Source: Oligoflexus sp.
GTDB taxonomy: Bacteria > Bdellovibrionota_B > Oligoflexia > Oligoflexales > Oligoflexaceae
NCBI RefSeq assembly: GCF_035712445.1
Contig: NZ_DASTAT010000039.1
Location: 1-34,553 of the forward strand
Reading direction: 5' to 3'
DNA length: 34,553 bases
The number at the start of each line of letters is the position of its first letter. Position 1 is the first letter of the stretch. Of this stretch, positions 1 to 6,493 are shown in pieces. A model generated the notes under the pieces. That model was not told the origin of the DNA and made no database searches. It saw only the letters and a program-made list of their open reading frames with translations. A program made the position numbers and the translations under genes.

Positions 1-207
1 ATGGATGACGATAGCGCCCAGAGGCAGGTGACGCTCCAGCAGGTCGTCGCGCTCGGCAACCAGTTTCTGCATTGGATACTGCTCCAGCCCACGCGCATGG
101 AGGAGCCCGTGCTGATGGCCTACGCGAAGAAGTTTGGCATGGACGAAGCGCATGTGAATCAACTGGCTGATCAGTTGATGAAGCTCAAGGATTTGAAGGC
201 AAGCTGA
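1..207 (+). CDS. short hypothetical helical protein, possibly 5'-partial
   Basis: The reading frame opens with ATG at the first base of the window, so it may be a complete 68-residue protein or the tail of a longer one. The sequence is predicted to be mostly helical, with no signal peptide or membrane segment, and ends in a Lys/Leu-rich amphipathic stretch. I do not recognise the family. Its stop codon shares one base with the start of the downstream receiver-PilZ gene, a TGATG overlap typical of translational coupling, so the two are probably made together. A small adaptor or regulator for that response regulator is possible but is only inferred from position. Confidence 0.45.
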   Translation: MDDDSAQRQVTLQQVVALGNQFLHWILLQPTRMEEPVLMAYAKKFGMDEAHVNQLADQLMKLKDLKAS

Positions 208-905
208 TGGGAAAAGTTCTGTTGGTCGATGATGAAGATGATTTCCTTGAGTCCCTGCGGGCTTCGATGACCGCGGCCGGATTCGACGTGTTGACCGCGC
301 CGAGCGCTTTCGAGGCCCTGCGCATCATTAAAAACATCAAGGAACCGATCGACTGCGTGCTCACCGACTACCGCATGCCCGAGATGCGTGGTGACGAGCT
401 GGCTTTCGCGATCAAACACAATACCGGCATCCCTGTCGTGATCATGACGGGTGACAGTTCCGTATCGGCCGATGTTTTGTTCAAAGCAGGCATTTCCGGT
501 GTGATCACCAAGCCCTTTGACGCTGAACATTTCATTGAATTTCTGAGGAACAACGATTTGCAAGTGGATGTCTCGAAACAAAGAAAATTTCTCAGGCAGA
601 AACTGGATCAGACTTCGCAGCGCATCGAACTCTCGAACGGTCGTGACACAGTGGCCGGTGATATTTTGAACATGAGTAACGGCGGCATCGGCGTCTGTCT
701 CGATGCGAGCATCGAACCCATGTCCACCGTCCAGTTCGTGCTGCAGATCGACGGTCAGGAAATTAAAGGCTACATGCACTGTCGCTGGCGGGCCATGCTC
801 GGCGAACGGCTGAACGCCGGTTTTGAATTCGACTCCCTTACCAAAAAAGCTCTGGCCAGCAATTCCGCCTTCATCAAATGGGTTACCATCAACCAGGCGT
901 CGTGA
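207..905 (+). CDS. response regulator with receiver and PilZ domains
   Basis: This 232-residue protein has an N-terminal CheY-like receiver domain (about residues 3-115). The acidic pocket is D8-D9, the phospho-acceptor is D54 in LTDYRMPEMRG, the switch Thr is T81 in VIMTGDSS, and the conserved Lys is K102 in TKPF. The C-terminal half (about 125-225) looks like a PilZ domain, with R126-x3-R130 and the NMSNGG box at 155-160 (D/N-x-S-x-x-G pattern). PilZ domains usually bind cyclic di-GMP, so the protein probably combines phosphorelay input with second-messenger binding to act on motility or surface behaviour. Its start overlaps the preceding short gene by one base. No cognate kinase is adjacent; the two HPt kinases at the far end of the window are possible but unproven partners. 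Confidence 0.92.
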   Translation: MGKVLLVDDEDDFLESLRASMTAAGFDVLTAPSAFEALRIIKNIKEPIDCVLTDYRMPEMRGDELAFAIKHNTGIPVVIMTGDSSVSADVLFKAGISGVITKPFDAEHFIEFLRNNDLQVDVSKQRKFLRQKLDQTSQRIELSNGRDTVAGDILNMSNGGIGVCLDASIEPMSTVQFVLQIDGQEIKGYMHCRWRAMLGERLNAGFEFDSLTKKALASNSAFIKWVTINQAS

Positions 906-908
906 CCT

Positions 909-1406
909 TCATTCCTCGAAGCGAATATGGATGCGCACGCTCCCATTCTCCGGCACGAAAACATGAGCCTCGTCACAGCTGAGGCTCGTATACTCCGCTC
1001 CTTCGGGATTGGGGCGGCAGCTTATGCTGGTTTCGGATGCAAGGCCATCAGGGTTGATGGAAAAGGATCCACGCAGTTCGCCCATTTCCATGCGTACGCT
1101 ATTATACGGATCCATCTTTGCCGCACAGATTTTTGCCGCCAGTTTTTGCTTGGGCGTCACGGTATAAACCGAGCCCTGCAGCGCGGGTGTGTAGTCGCTG
1201 TACCAGGTGGCCTGAAACCAGCCTGTTCCCTGCAGCACATCCCATTGACGGCAGCCAATCACCGTGCGCGTGGCCACTTCGCGATAATTCCAGAGCACAG
1301 GCACCAGTTCGGACGTATTCGGAATGAATTCAAAGGTCGTGGCGGCCGCCGCGGGCGTGGACAGAAGAGCGGCCAGGCAGAGAGCTTGAAAAGAAGGGAT
1401 GCGCAT
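909..1406 (-). CDS. secreted hypothetical protein, last gene of the sigma-factor operon
   Basis: The chosen ATG at 1406 gives 165 residues beginning with a clear Sec signal peptide (MRIPSF, hydrophobic core, then TPAAAA) and follows a good AGGAGA ribosome site. An upstream in-frame ATG at 1550 would add an unlikely 48-residue extension across the intergenic palindromes. The mature protein carries four cysteines (in CRQW, KICAAK, SCRP and SCDE), which suits disulfides in an oxidising periplasm. I do not recognise a domain. It lies 64 bases downstream of the small membrane protein of the ECF sigma operon and ends 3 bases after the convergent receiver-PilZ gene. It may be the periplasmic effector of that regulon, but this is inferred from position. 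Confidence 0.7.
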   Translation of the reverse strand: MRIPSFQALCLAALLSTPAAAATTFEFIPNTSELVPVLWNYREVATRTVIGCRQWDVLQGTGWFQATWYSDYTPALQGSVYTVTPKQKLAAKICAAKMDPYNSVRMEMGELRGSFSINPDGLASETSISCRPNPEGAEYTSLSCDEAHVFVPENGSVRIHIRFEE

Positions 1407-1430
1407 GGGTTTCTCCTGGTTGAAGATCGT

Positions 1431-1444
1431 GGAGTATATACTCC
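1431..1444. promoter_or_regulatory. perfect 14-bp palindrome upstream of the secreted-protein gene
   Basis: GGAGTATATACTCC reads identically on both strands and ends 25 bases before the ATG at 1406. On the minus strand it contains TATACT, a plausible -10 hexamer, so a dimeric regulator bound here could control an internal promoter for the last gene of the operon. No second copy was noticed in the window. The function is inferred. Confidence 0.4.
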
Positions 1445-1456
1445 AAGCGCAGGATG

Positions 1457-1471
1457 ACGGCAAGTTGCCGT
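1457..1471 (-). other. inverted repeat after the small membrane protein stop codon
   Basis: ACGGCAA and TTGCCGT face each other across one base immediately after the stop of the 1471-1773 gene. On the minus-strand transcript an outer GGATG/CATCC pair extends the stem, giving a strong hairpin with no U tract. It could be an RNA-processing or stability element that separates expression of the last gene from the first three. It is too compact to call a terminator. Confidence 0.35.
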
Positions 1472-1773
1472 TAGACATCCAGGATCCCTTCATCCTTCGC
1501 GACAAAAACAAAGAGGCCGAGGATCGCCCAAAAGCCAAGGGTTGCGGCACTTAAGAGCACGGCCGGTTCGAGCGAAAAGAGAGTCAAGATGCGGCCACCG
1601 CTGCCCCAAAGGTAAAGGCCAAGGAGCAGGGCCAGGGCCCAGCTGATCCCGATGACCCTTTGCCGATAACGCCGCGGCTGCGGCAGGGACAGCATCACCT
1701 TCTGACTGAAGCCGTCATCTGGAAGATAGACCGTTTCACTCTGAATGCGTTGGAAGATATCATCGTCTTGCAT
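1471..1773 (-). CDS. small two-TM membrane protein, putative anti-sigma factor
   Basis: The 100-residue product has a roughly 40-residue acidic then basic cytoplasmic head (MQDDDIFQRIQSE...) followed by two hydrophobic segments at about residues 41-58 and 68-92. The start overlaps the end of the ECF sigma gene by 14 bases, so translation is probably coupled. A short soluble head, membrane anchor and position directly downstream of an ECF sigma factor are typical of membrane-bound anti-sigma proteins. No zinc anti-sigma motif (H-x3-C-x2-C) is present, so if it holds the sigma factor it does so by another mode. I did not recognise a named family. Confidence 0.72.
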   Translation of the reverse strand: MQDDDIFQRIQSETVYLPDDGFSQKVMLSLPQPRRYRQRVIGISWALALLLGLYLWGSGGRILTLFSLEPAVLLSAATLGFWAILGLFVFVAKDEGILDV

Positions 1774-2299
1774 GAATGTTCTCCTCGGTCACGCCGGATA
1801 AGAGTCGGCGTAATTTTTCCTTGCCGCGAAGTATGTGCGACTTCACAGTTCCGAGCGGCATACCCAGCAGCTCGCTGATGTCTTCATGGGTCATCTCTTC
1901 ACAGCCCATCAGATGCAGACAGGTTCGTTCGCCCGGAGAAAGATGCTGCATGGCCTTTTCCAGATCGAGCCTGAGACCCTCGGGCGGCGCCGGGGCTCCA
2001 TGCTCATCCAACGATTCCAGAAAATCGAGGCGTCCATCACGACCTTTCATGCGCAGGGCCTTGCGAAAAGCTATGGTGAAGAGCCACGAACGAAAACTGC
2101 CGCCGCGCCAGCTGCTGAGTTTTTGATAGGCGATCAGCCAGGTTTCTTGGGCGCAATCATCTGCCAGAGAAGGATCGACCAGCAGGCGGCGCAGAAACAC
2201 GCGGATCGCGGATTGATGCAAAAGAACGAGCTGACGAAAGGCGTGGCGATCGTCTTCCGTCAGAACCCGGCTGATCAGCTGCGTTTCATCGAGGCTCAT
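1760..2299 (-). CDS. ECF (group 4) RNA polymerase sigma factor
   Basis: The start MSLDETQL at 2299 gives 179 residues, the normal size for an extracytoplasmic-function sigma factor. An upstream in-frame start at 2377 would run deep into the preceding gene. Region 2 is at about residues 20-85, with the core-binding helix DDCAQETWLIAYQKL and the -10 recognition stretch GGSFRSWLFTIAFRKA. Region 4 is at about 115-170, with the helix-turn-helix MTHEDISELLGMPLGTVKSHILRGKEKL. It should direct RNA polymerase to a small regulon. The start overlaps the end of the upstream DUF6249-like gene by 14 bases and the end overlaps the small membrane protein by 14 bases, so the three appear translationally coupled. 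Confidence 0.93.
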   Translation of the reverse strand: MSLDETQLISRVLTEDDRHAFRQLVLLHQSAIRVFLRRLLVDPSLADDCAQETWLIAYQKLSSWRGGSFRSWLFTIAFRKALRMKGRDGRLDFLESLDEHGAPAPPEGLRLDLEKAMQHLSPGERTCLHLMGCEEMTHEDISELLGMPLGTVKSHILRGKEKLRRLLSGVTEENIHARR

Positions 2300-2948
2300 C
2301 GTGCGAACCGGCTTTCTGTCTTTTCTGTGATTGCTTCCAGAGGAAAAGATAGCCGACGCCCAGCAGCGTGGGTACAAGGCCGATCGCCCAGGCCCGCCCG
2401 GCCTGTTGATCAGTAAGGGTGGCCAGCACAGTCATTCCCGAAAGTCCGAGCGCGATCAAAAGCACGGCCTTGCGCAGATCACTGTCAGGCGAGGGCTTGG
2501 ATTTATTGTCCAAGGCGTCCAGAAAGGAAGCCGGCAGGGTCTGGCCGCTTTGAATCGCGGCGCGCACGGTGTCGAGCATGTCGCGCCTTTTGCGATACGA
2601 AAAATAGAGCATGAAAAACGAGACGATCGTCATGCTGCCGAAGACGATGCCGGGAATCAAAAACGATTCATTGAAAATAATCTGGGCTGTGCTTTTGGGG
2701 GTTGCGGCCTGGCGTTCCAGAATTTCCACGATCTGGTGCGGTTCCAATTTATTCAGCACCTCCGGCGGCAGAGGCGTGGTGCCGAGCAGCACGACATCCT
2801 TTGCGGCTTGGGTGTCGCCCGGAGCGGGCTCGGTGATCACGCCCTGGCGTTCTTCGATCGGCGCGGCCGACCCCGGTGTTCCCATGAAATAAAGGCTGAG
2901 GCCGAAGGTCATCAGGATCAGACGTAAGGTTCGGAAGGGACGTTTCAT
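2286..2948 (-). CDS. exported/membrane protein resembling DUF6249, first gene of the sigma operon
   Basis: The ATG at 2948 is preferred over the one at 2978 because GGGAG lies about 10 bases upstream and a signal peptide follows directly (MKRPFRTLRLILMTFGLSL...). The 220-residue product has a periplasmic stretch of about 75 residues and a TM segment (IVFGSMTIVSFFMLYF). A cytoplasmic loop with YRKRRDMLDTVRAAIQSG and two more TM segments near the C terminus follow. The pattern YRKRR-x2-L-x-T-x-RAAI-x-SGQ-x-LP then LRKAVLLIALGL matches my memory of the DUF6249 family, which often sits beside ECF sigma genes. It may be the envelope sensor or modulator of this sigma factor. Family assignment is moderate and function unknown. 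Confidence 0.72.
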   Translation of the reverse strand: MKRPFRTLRLILMTFGLSLYFMGTPGSAAPIEERQGVITEPAPGDTQAAKDVVLLGTTPLPPEVLNKLEPHQIVEILERQAATPKSTAQIIFNESFLIPGIVFGSMTIVSFFMLYFSYRKRRDMLDTVRAAIQSGQTLPASFLDALDNKSKPSPDSDLRKAVLLIALGLSGMTVLATLTDQQAGRAWAIGLVPTLLGVGYLFLWKQSQKRQKAGSHDEPR

Positions 2949-3059
2949 AAAGTTTGGCTCCCAGAGGGCAGGGTTCATGTTTCTGTTCGTTAAGAGCCAG
3001 CCCGCCCCGGACCTGGATGCAGCGCCTCAGGAATTTTTTTAGAGCCCTGATTTCATTGG

Positions 3060-3914
3060 TTAATCAAAGACCACGGTTTTGTTGCCATAGACCAGGACCC
3101 GGTGCTCCACATGCTGATAAACGGCCCGGGCCAGCACGATTTTTTCCAGATCCTTACCCTTGCGCACCAGGGCCTTGATATTGTCGCGATGACTGACGCG
3201 GCCCACATCCTGTTCGATGATGGGGCCTTCATCCAGATCCTGGGTCACATAATGCGCGGTGGCGCCGATGATTTTCACGCCGCGGCTGAAGGCCTGATGA
3301 TAGGGACTGGCGCCGGGAAATGCCGGCAGAAACGAGTGATGAATATTGATGACCTGGGGAAAGGCTTTCAGAAAATCCGGGCTGAGCACCTGCATGTACT
3401 TGGCCAGCACCACGAGTTCGATCTGGTGCTGCTTCAAAAGTTCGAGGGCTTTTTTTTCCTGCTCGGCTTTGTTGGTCCCCGTGATCGGCAGATGGACGAA
3501 GGGCACGTGGAACTGTTCGGCGATCGCGCCCAGGTCCGGATGATTGCTGACGATCAGACCGATATCGGCCCTGAGATCACCGCTGCGCTGCCGACCGAGC
3601 AGATCGAGTAAACAATGATCCTGCTTGCTGACCCAGATGGAAAGCTTCGGACGCTGATCGGTGAAATGCAGCGACCAGGTCAGCCCCAATTTTTTCGCTG
3701 TGCTGGAGAATTCGGTCGCGATGCGTTCCCGTGGCAAACGAAAACCATCGAGTTCCCATTCCAGGCGGGTGCAGAAAATATCCGCTTCAGGATCGCGATG
3801 CTGATCGGCATCGGTGATGTTGCCGTTATTTTCATAAATGAATTGGGAAAGCCCGGCCACCACACCCCTTTGATCCCGACAACTGGCCAGCAGTATCGCC
3901 CGCACCGATTCCAT
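3060..3914 (-). CDS. purU: formyltetrahydrofolate deformylase
   Basis: The enzyme hydrolyses 10-formyl-tetrahydrofolate to formate and tetrahydrofolate, balancing one-carbon pools and feeding formate to purine synthesis. The ATG at 3914 gives 284 residues, the usual PurU length, behind a GGGGGAA ribosome site; a longer frame to 3998 lacks family support. An N-terminal ACT-like regulatory domain (about 1-85) starts with MESVRAILLASCRDQRG. The catalytic formyltransferase domain follows, with VINIHHSFLPAFPG (N190, H192) and the distal Asp in DLDEGPII (D228), the Asn-His-Asp triad of this fold. It is transcribed away from the tnpB island and appears monocistronic. Confidence 0.96.
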   Translation of the reverse strand: MESVRAILLASCRDQRGVVAGLSQFIYENNGNITDADQHRDPEADIFCTRLEWELDGFRLPRERIATEFSSTAKKLGLTWSLHFTDQRPKLSIWVSKQDHCLLDLLGRQRSGDLRADIGLIVSNHPDLGAIAEQFHVPFVHLPITGTNKAEQEKKALELLKQHQIELVVLAKYMQVLSPDFLKAFPQVINIHHSFLPAFPGASPYHQAFSRGVKIIGATAHYVTQDLDEGPIIEQDVGRVSHRDNIKALVRKGKDLEKIVLARAVYQHVEHRVLVYGNKTVVFD

Positions 3915-4097
3915 CGTTATTCCCCCTGCATGAGACTGCCCTTCAGTTTGCCAGAACCCCTGGCGCTTTTCAAATGTCATCGCCCGGGCGGGTTCCACGG
4001 ACCTGCGCTGCAGGAAGGTTTGTGAAGGCCGCTGGACTTCTTCCCTTTTTTGGAAATCCCCTTTTCGCGGCCCCGTCGATCACGTGTCCGACGTACT

Positions 4098-4147
4098 CCA
4101 GCCATAAGCTTTCCCGAGGTGGCGCGGAAGCAGAAAGCTTTGGCTGG
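4098..4147 (+). other. long hairpin in the tnpB leader
   Basis: The arms 4098-4113 (CCAGCCATAAGCTTTC) and 4133-4147 (GAAAGCTTTGGCTGG) pair over 15 bp with one bulged base (T4105). The loop of 19 bases contains further short complementarity. It lies between the divergent purU and tnpB genes and precedes an intrinsic terminator, so it may be part of a leader RNA, a small RNA, or the subterminal palindrome of an IS200/IS605-type left end. The structure is read directly; its role is inferred. Confidence 0.5.
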
Positions 4148-4165
4148 ATGTCAGAGGACCTGGCT

Positions 4166-4200
4166 ATCTCCCATCATCGGAGATTTTTTGATTTTTCTTC
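4166..4200 (+). terminator. intrinsic terminator just ahead of tnpB
   Basis: ATCTCC (4166-4171) and GGAGAT (4179-4184) form a 6-bp stem with a 7-base loop, followed by TTTTTT, GA and TTTTT. The stem is short but the U tract is strong. It points toward tnpB and sits before any usable start codon, so a transcript begun upstream would tend to stop here. This suggests attenuation of tnpB or the 3' end of a separate small RNA. Confidence 0.55.
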
Positions 4201-4248
4201 TTGCCAGATGTCATCGACATCCATACATTTGTTCGGTTGGAGGATGTG

Positions 4249-5817
4249 TTGGCGAGATCCAGGACGAAAACCTTTGTGTTCGAGACGGAGATTCTTTCAT
4301 CTCCAGATGACTTCCACTCGCTGCGGCAAGCGGAGGAACATGGGCGGAAGCTCTATAATGCCGTGCTGGGAAAATTGCTCAGCAGTCTTTCACAGATGAA
4401 ACAGAGCCGAAAATACAAGGACACGTTGCTTCTATCGAAAACGGATTCGCGGAGGAAGGCGGACTTTGCTCAACTTCGTCTTGACCATGGTTTGAGTGAG
4501 TTCGCCGCAATCTCGCTGGCTTCCCAATTGCGAAGTGGCAGCGTGGACTTTGATATTTATATTCCCTCCAAGGTTGCTCAGGAAATAGGGAAGCGGGCCT
4601 TCCGGGCCGTGGAACGAAAAATGTTTGGCAAGGCCAAACGATGCCGCTTCAAAAGAAAGGGCTCTGATTTTTCTCTGAAGGGTTCATCGAACAAGGAAAG
4701 TCCCCAGATCAAAGTTGCAGGTGAGACAGCCTGTCTGATCTTTAGGAAGAAACACTACCGGCTCAGTATTGATCAGGAAAATCCTTATCACCGTCATGCC
4801 CTGGATCATAGAATCAAGAGCAGCCAGATCTTTAAAAGAAGTATTGGCGGAAGACCGCGCTGGTTTGTTCAGATCTGTCTGGAAGGCGAAGCCTTCCGTG
4901 ATACGGAAAAAGAAAGACGGCATAAGGCTCGTCTGGAATCCCGCTTTGGAAAGGATTTTTCGGGACACAATGTATCCGTCGATTTTGGGCCGCAAAGGAT
5001 AGCCGTTTCCAACGAGGTCATCTCCTTCGAGGATCGCATCATGCCGGTCAGCCTTAAAGGATTGATGACGGAATGCAAAGCCCTGCAGCGGAAGATGTCC
5101 CGTTCTTTGCGTATGAATAACAGGGCTGCTTTCAAGTCAGGAACCCTGAGGAAAGGCACGCGTCTTAACAAGACGAAGAACTATCAGAAGCTGGCGCTTA
5201 AGAAGAAAGATAGAGACCGCCGGATGGCGTGTCATAGAAAAAGCGTGCTCGGCCATCGCGCCTATGAAATCACGCAGCTTGGGCAGGTGGTCAAGCTTGA
5301 ACATATCAGTTACAAGGCCCTGCAAAAGCGTTACGGAAAATCCGTTGGAGAATCCGCCCCGGCCAGCCTGAAGGCATCACTTTTCCGAACAGCTGAAAAG
5401 CTCGGAGGTCGTGGGGAATTGATCAACACTTTTCAGACGCGTTTGTCTCAGACCTGCCTTTGTGGTGAAGTGAGGAAGAAAGCCCTGAGTGAACGCACGC
5501 ATTCGTGCGGGACCTGCGGACTGGTCGTAAGTCGCGACACACTTTCCGCCTTTCTTGGCTGCTTTACCGAAAACAGGGCTGTGAAAAAAAGCCGCAAGGA
5601 AATCATAAACTCCTCACTGGATCTGGCAGCTGCCAGGTTGGCTGCGAAAGGACATCAAACCTTGTCCTCTTCCGGCAGCTTTTCAGTGGGAACGTCCTCA
5701 GAGAATCTCAAAGGTGACCGCATGAGCGGGAACCGGGAAGTGACGTCTTCCCTGGAGGGATCGGGAAAAAGGCCGAGTAAGCCTCAGCAAGAGCCCTGGT
5801 GCCCAATGGGCCAGTGA
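4249..5817 (+). CDS. tnpB: TnpB-family RNA-guided endonuclease-like protein (RuvC, zinc ribbon)
   Basis: The frame is open from TTG 4201, but I place the start at TTG 4249. It follows GGAGG by 5 bases and gives MARSRTKTFVFETEI, a TnpB-like N terminus of a 522-residue protein. The interval 4201-4248 is occupied by another hairpin. The C-terminal half carries the split RuvC nuclease: D245 in NVSVDFG (RuvC-I), E351 in VVKLEHISYK (RuvC-II) and D430 in VSRDTLS (RuvC-III). A zinc ribbon lies between the last two (C403-x-C405 ... C420-x2-C423). All three acidic residues are present, so it may be catalytically competent. The ribbon's first pair is C-x-C rather than the usual C-x2-C. TnpB proteins are typically near 400 residues; this one is longer, in the N-terminal half and in a Ser/Gly/Lys-rich tail after about residue 470. 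Family members cut DNA guided by an RNA from their own 3' end. Confidence 0.85.
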   Translation: MARSRTKTFVFETEILSSPDDFHSLRQAEEHGRKLYNAVLGKLLSSLSQMKQSRKYKDTLLLSKTDSRRKADFAQLRLDHGLSEFAAISLASQLRSGSVDFDIYIPSKVAQEIGKRAFRAVERKMFGKAKRCRFKRKGSDFSLKGSSNKESPQIKVAGETACLIFRKKHYRLSIDQENPYHRHALDHRIKSSQIFKRSIGGRPRWFVQICLEGEAFRDTEKERRHKARLESRFGKDFSGHNVSVDFGPQRIAVSNEVISFEDRIMPVSLKGLMTECKALQRKMSRSLRMNNRAAFKSGTLRKGTRLNKTKNYQKLALKKKDRDRRMACHRKSVLGHRAYEITQLGQVVKLEHISYKALQKRYGKSVGESAPASLKASLFRTAEKLGGRGELINTFQTRLSQTCLCGEVRKKALSERTHSCGTCGLVVSRDTLSAFLGCFTENRAVKKSRKEIINSSLDLAAARLAAKGHQTLSSSGSFSVGTSSENLKGDRMSGNREVTSSLEGSGKRPSKPQQEPWCPMGQ

Positions 5818-5876
5818 AGCGCTGAACGCGGGAAGGCCAGGAATTTTCATCCATAGTCAAAGACTTGGATGGAAAG
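5700..5876 (+). ncRNA. candidate omega/right-end RNA overlapping the tnpB 3' end
   Basis: The last roughly 115 coding bases of tnpB and the 59 bases beyond it are rich in stems. GGGAAG/CTTCCC lies around 5735-5755. GCCC/GGGC, flanked by CTG/CAG, lies around 5794-5812. A 14-bp hairpin is at 5844-5875. The encoded tail there is low in complexity (GNREVTSSLEGSGKRPSK), as expected where a structured RNA overlaps the reading frame. TnpB guide RNAs are known to arise from this position. No homology search was possible, so the exact extent and any guide start (just after about 5876) are inference. Confidence 0.33.
5844..5875 (+). other. 14-bp hairpin between tnpB and moaE
   Basis: The arm 5844-5858 pairs with 5862-5875 around a three-base AAA loop. 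There is one bulged T (5854) and one G-T wobble, and CATCCA/TGGATG forms the core. The position 27 bases after the tnpB stop suits the subterminal hairpin of an IS right end. It could instead belong to the moaE leader, since moaE starts only 72 bases further on. Confidence 0.5.
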
Positions 5877-5947
5877 GTTTAATGTGGTATTTGATTCCCC
5901 AGTCTTTCTCTCCGAACGAGGTCTTGGAAAAAAAAGGAGCGCCAAGA

Positions 5948-6493
5948 ATGTCCGATACGATTCAGGTGCGTATCACCGACAAACCCATAGATACGGCGGC
6001 CCTGCTGCGTGGCCACGGCGCTTCCCATCACGGCGCTCAGGTCAGCTTTTTCGGAGTTGTACGGGACATCAATCTGGGCCGCACAGTGACTGGAATTGAA
6101 TACGACGCCTTTGTTCCCCTGGCCGAGCAAACCTTTCGTGAATTCTGTACGGAAGCCCAGGCCACCTGGGGCCAGGATATGCACGTCACGATAGTTCATC
6201 GAACCGGCAGTCTGGGCATTGGTGATATCAGCGTCGCGCTTTTGGTGTCGACGCGGCATCGGGCCGAGGCTTACGAAATATCGCGCTACATCATCGAAGA
6301 GCTCAAGCACAGGTCGCCGATCTGGAAGAAGGAACATTATAGCGACGGCTCCAGCGACTGGGTTCAGGGCCACGCGCTTTGCCAGCACGATCATCGCCAC
6401 ATCACGGGCTGGCGTGAAGCGCAGTCAGGTCACACCTTGGAGCAGGGGCACGCGCATCATCATCCACCCCAGGGAACGGGAGAATCCGTATGA
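5948..6493 (+). CDS. moaE: molybdopterin synthase catalytic subunit with histidine-rich tail
   Basis: MoaE transfers sulfur from thiocarboxylated MoaD to precursor Z (cPMP) to form molybdopterin. The ATG at 5948 follows AAAAGGAG; a frame start at 5882 would extend into the leader hairpin region. The core (residues 1-140) shows VSFFGVVRDINLGRTVTGIEYDAF, HRTGSLGIGDISVALLVSTRHR and PIWKKEHYSDGSSDWV, which contains the lysines used in catalysis. After about residue 140 it has an unusual 40-residue tail with many histidines (GHALCQHDHRH, GHAHHHPP), absent from the usual 150-residue protein and possibly metal-binding. The stop overlaps the next gene as ATGA, so the two are coupled. No moaD is in the window. 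Confidence 0.94.
   Translation: MSDTIQVRITDKPIDTAALLRGHGASHHGAQVSFFGVVRDINLGRTVTGIEYDAFVPLAEQTFREFCTEAQATWGQDMHVTIVHRTGSLGIGDISVALLVSTRHRAEAYEISRYIIEELKHRSPIWKKEHYSDGSSDWVQGHALCQHDHRHITGWREAQSGHTLEQGHAHHHPPQGTGESV

Larger units (their letters stand above)
4098..5876 (+). mobile_element. putative tnpB-only insertion (IS200/IS605 or IS607-like), approximate ends
   Basis: The interval between purU and moaE holds one tnpB-family gene flanked by strong hairpins at 4098-4147 and 5844-5875. By eye the interior is lower in GC than the purU and moa genes around it. No tnpA (Y1 tyrosine or serine transposase) is present, so the element would need a transposase supplied in trans or may be immobile and domesticated. 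The ends are set by the hairpins only; I could not identify target-site or cleavage tetranucleotides. Confidence 0.45.

Noticed and set aside
3000..3059. Terminator after purU
   Set aside because: TCAGG/CCTGA around an A-rich loop is present but has no U tract on the minus strand, so it is too weak to call.
3102..3611. Long plus-strand frame opposite purU
   Set aside because: It is the antisense of a well-conserved enzyme, its composition is atypical, and it has no ribosome site.
4684..4995. Minus-strand open frames inside tnpB
   Set aside because: They lie opposite a frame with clear RuvC and zinc-ribbon motifs and have no family features or ribosome sites.
5818..5947. Molybdenum-cofactor riboswitch ahead of moaE
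   Set aside because: A hairpin is present but I could not match the Moco motif's conserved core, and the tnpB right end explains it as well. A covariance-model search would settle it.
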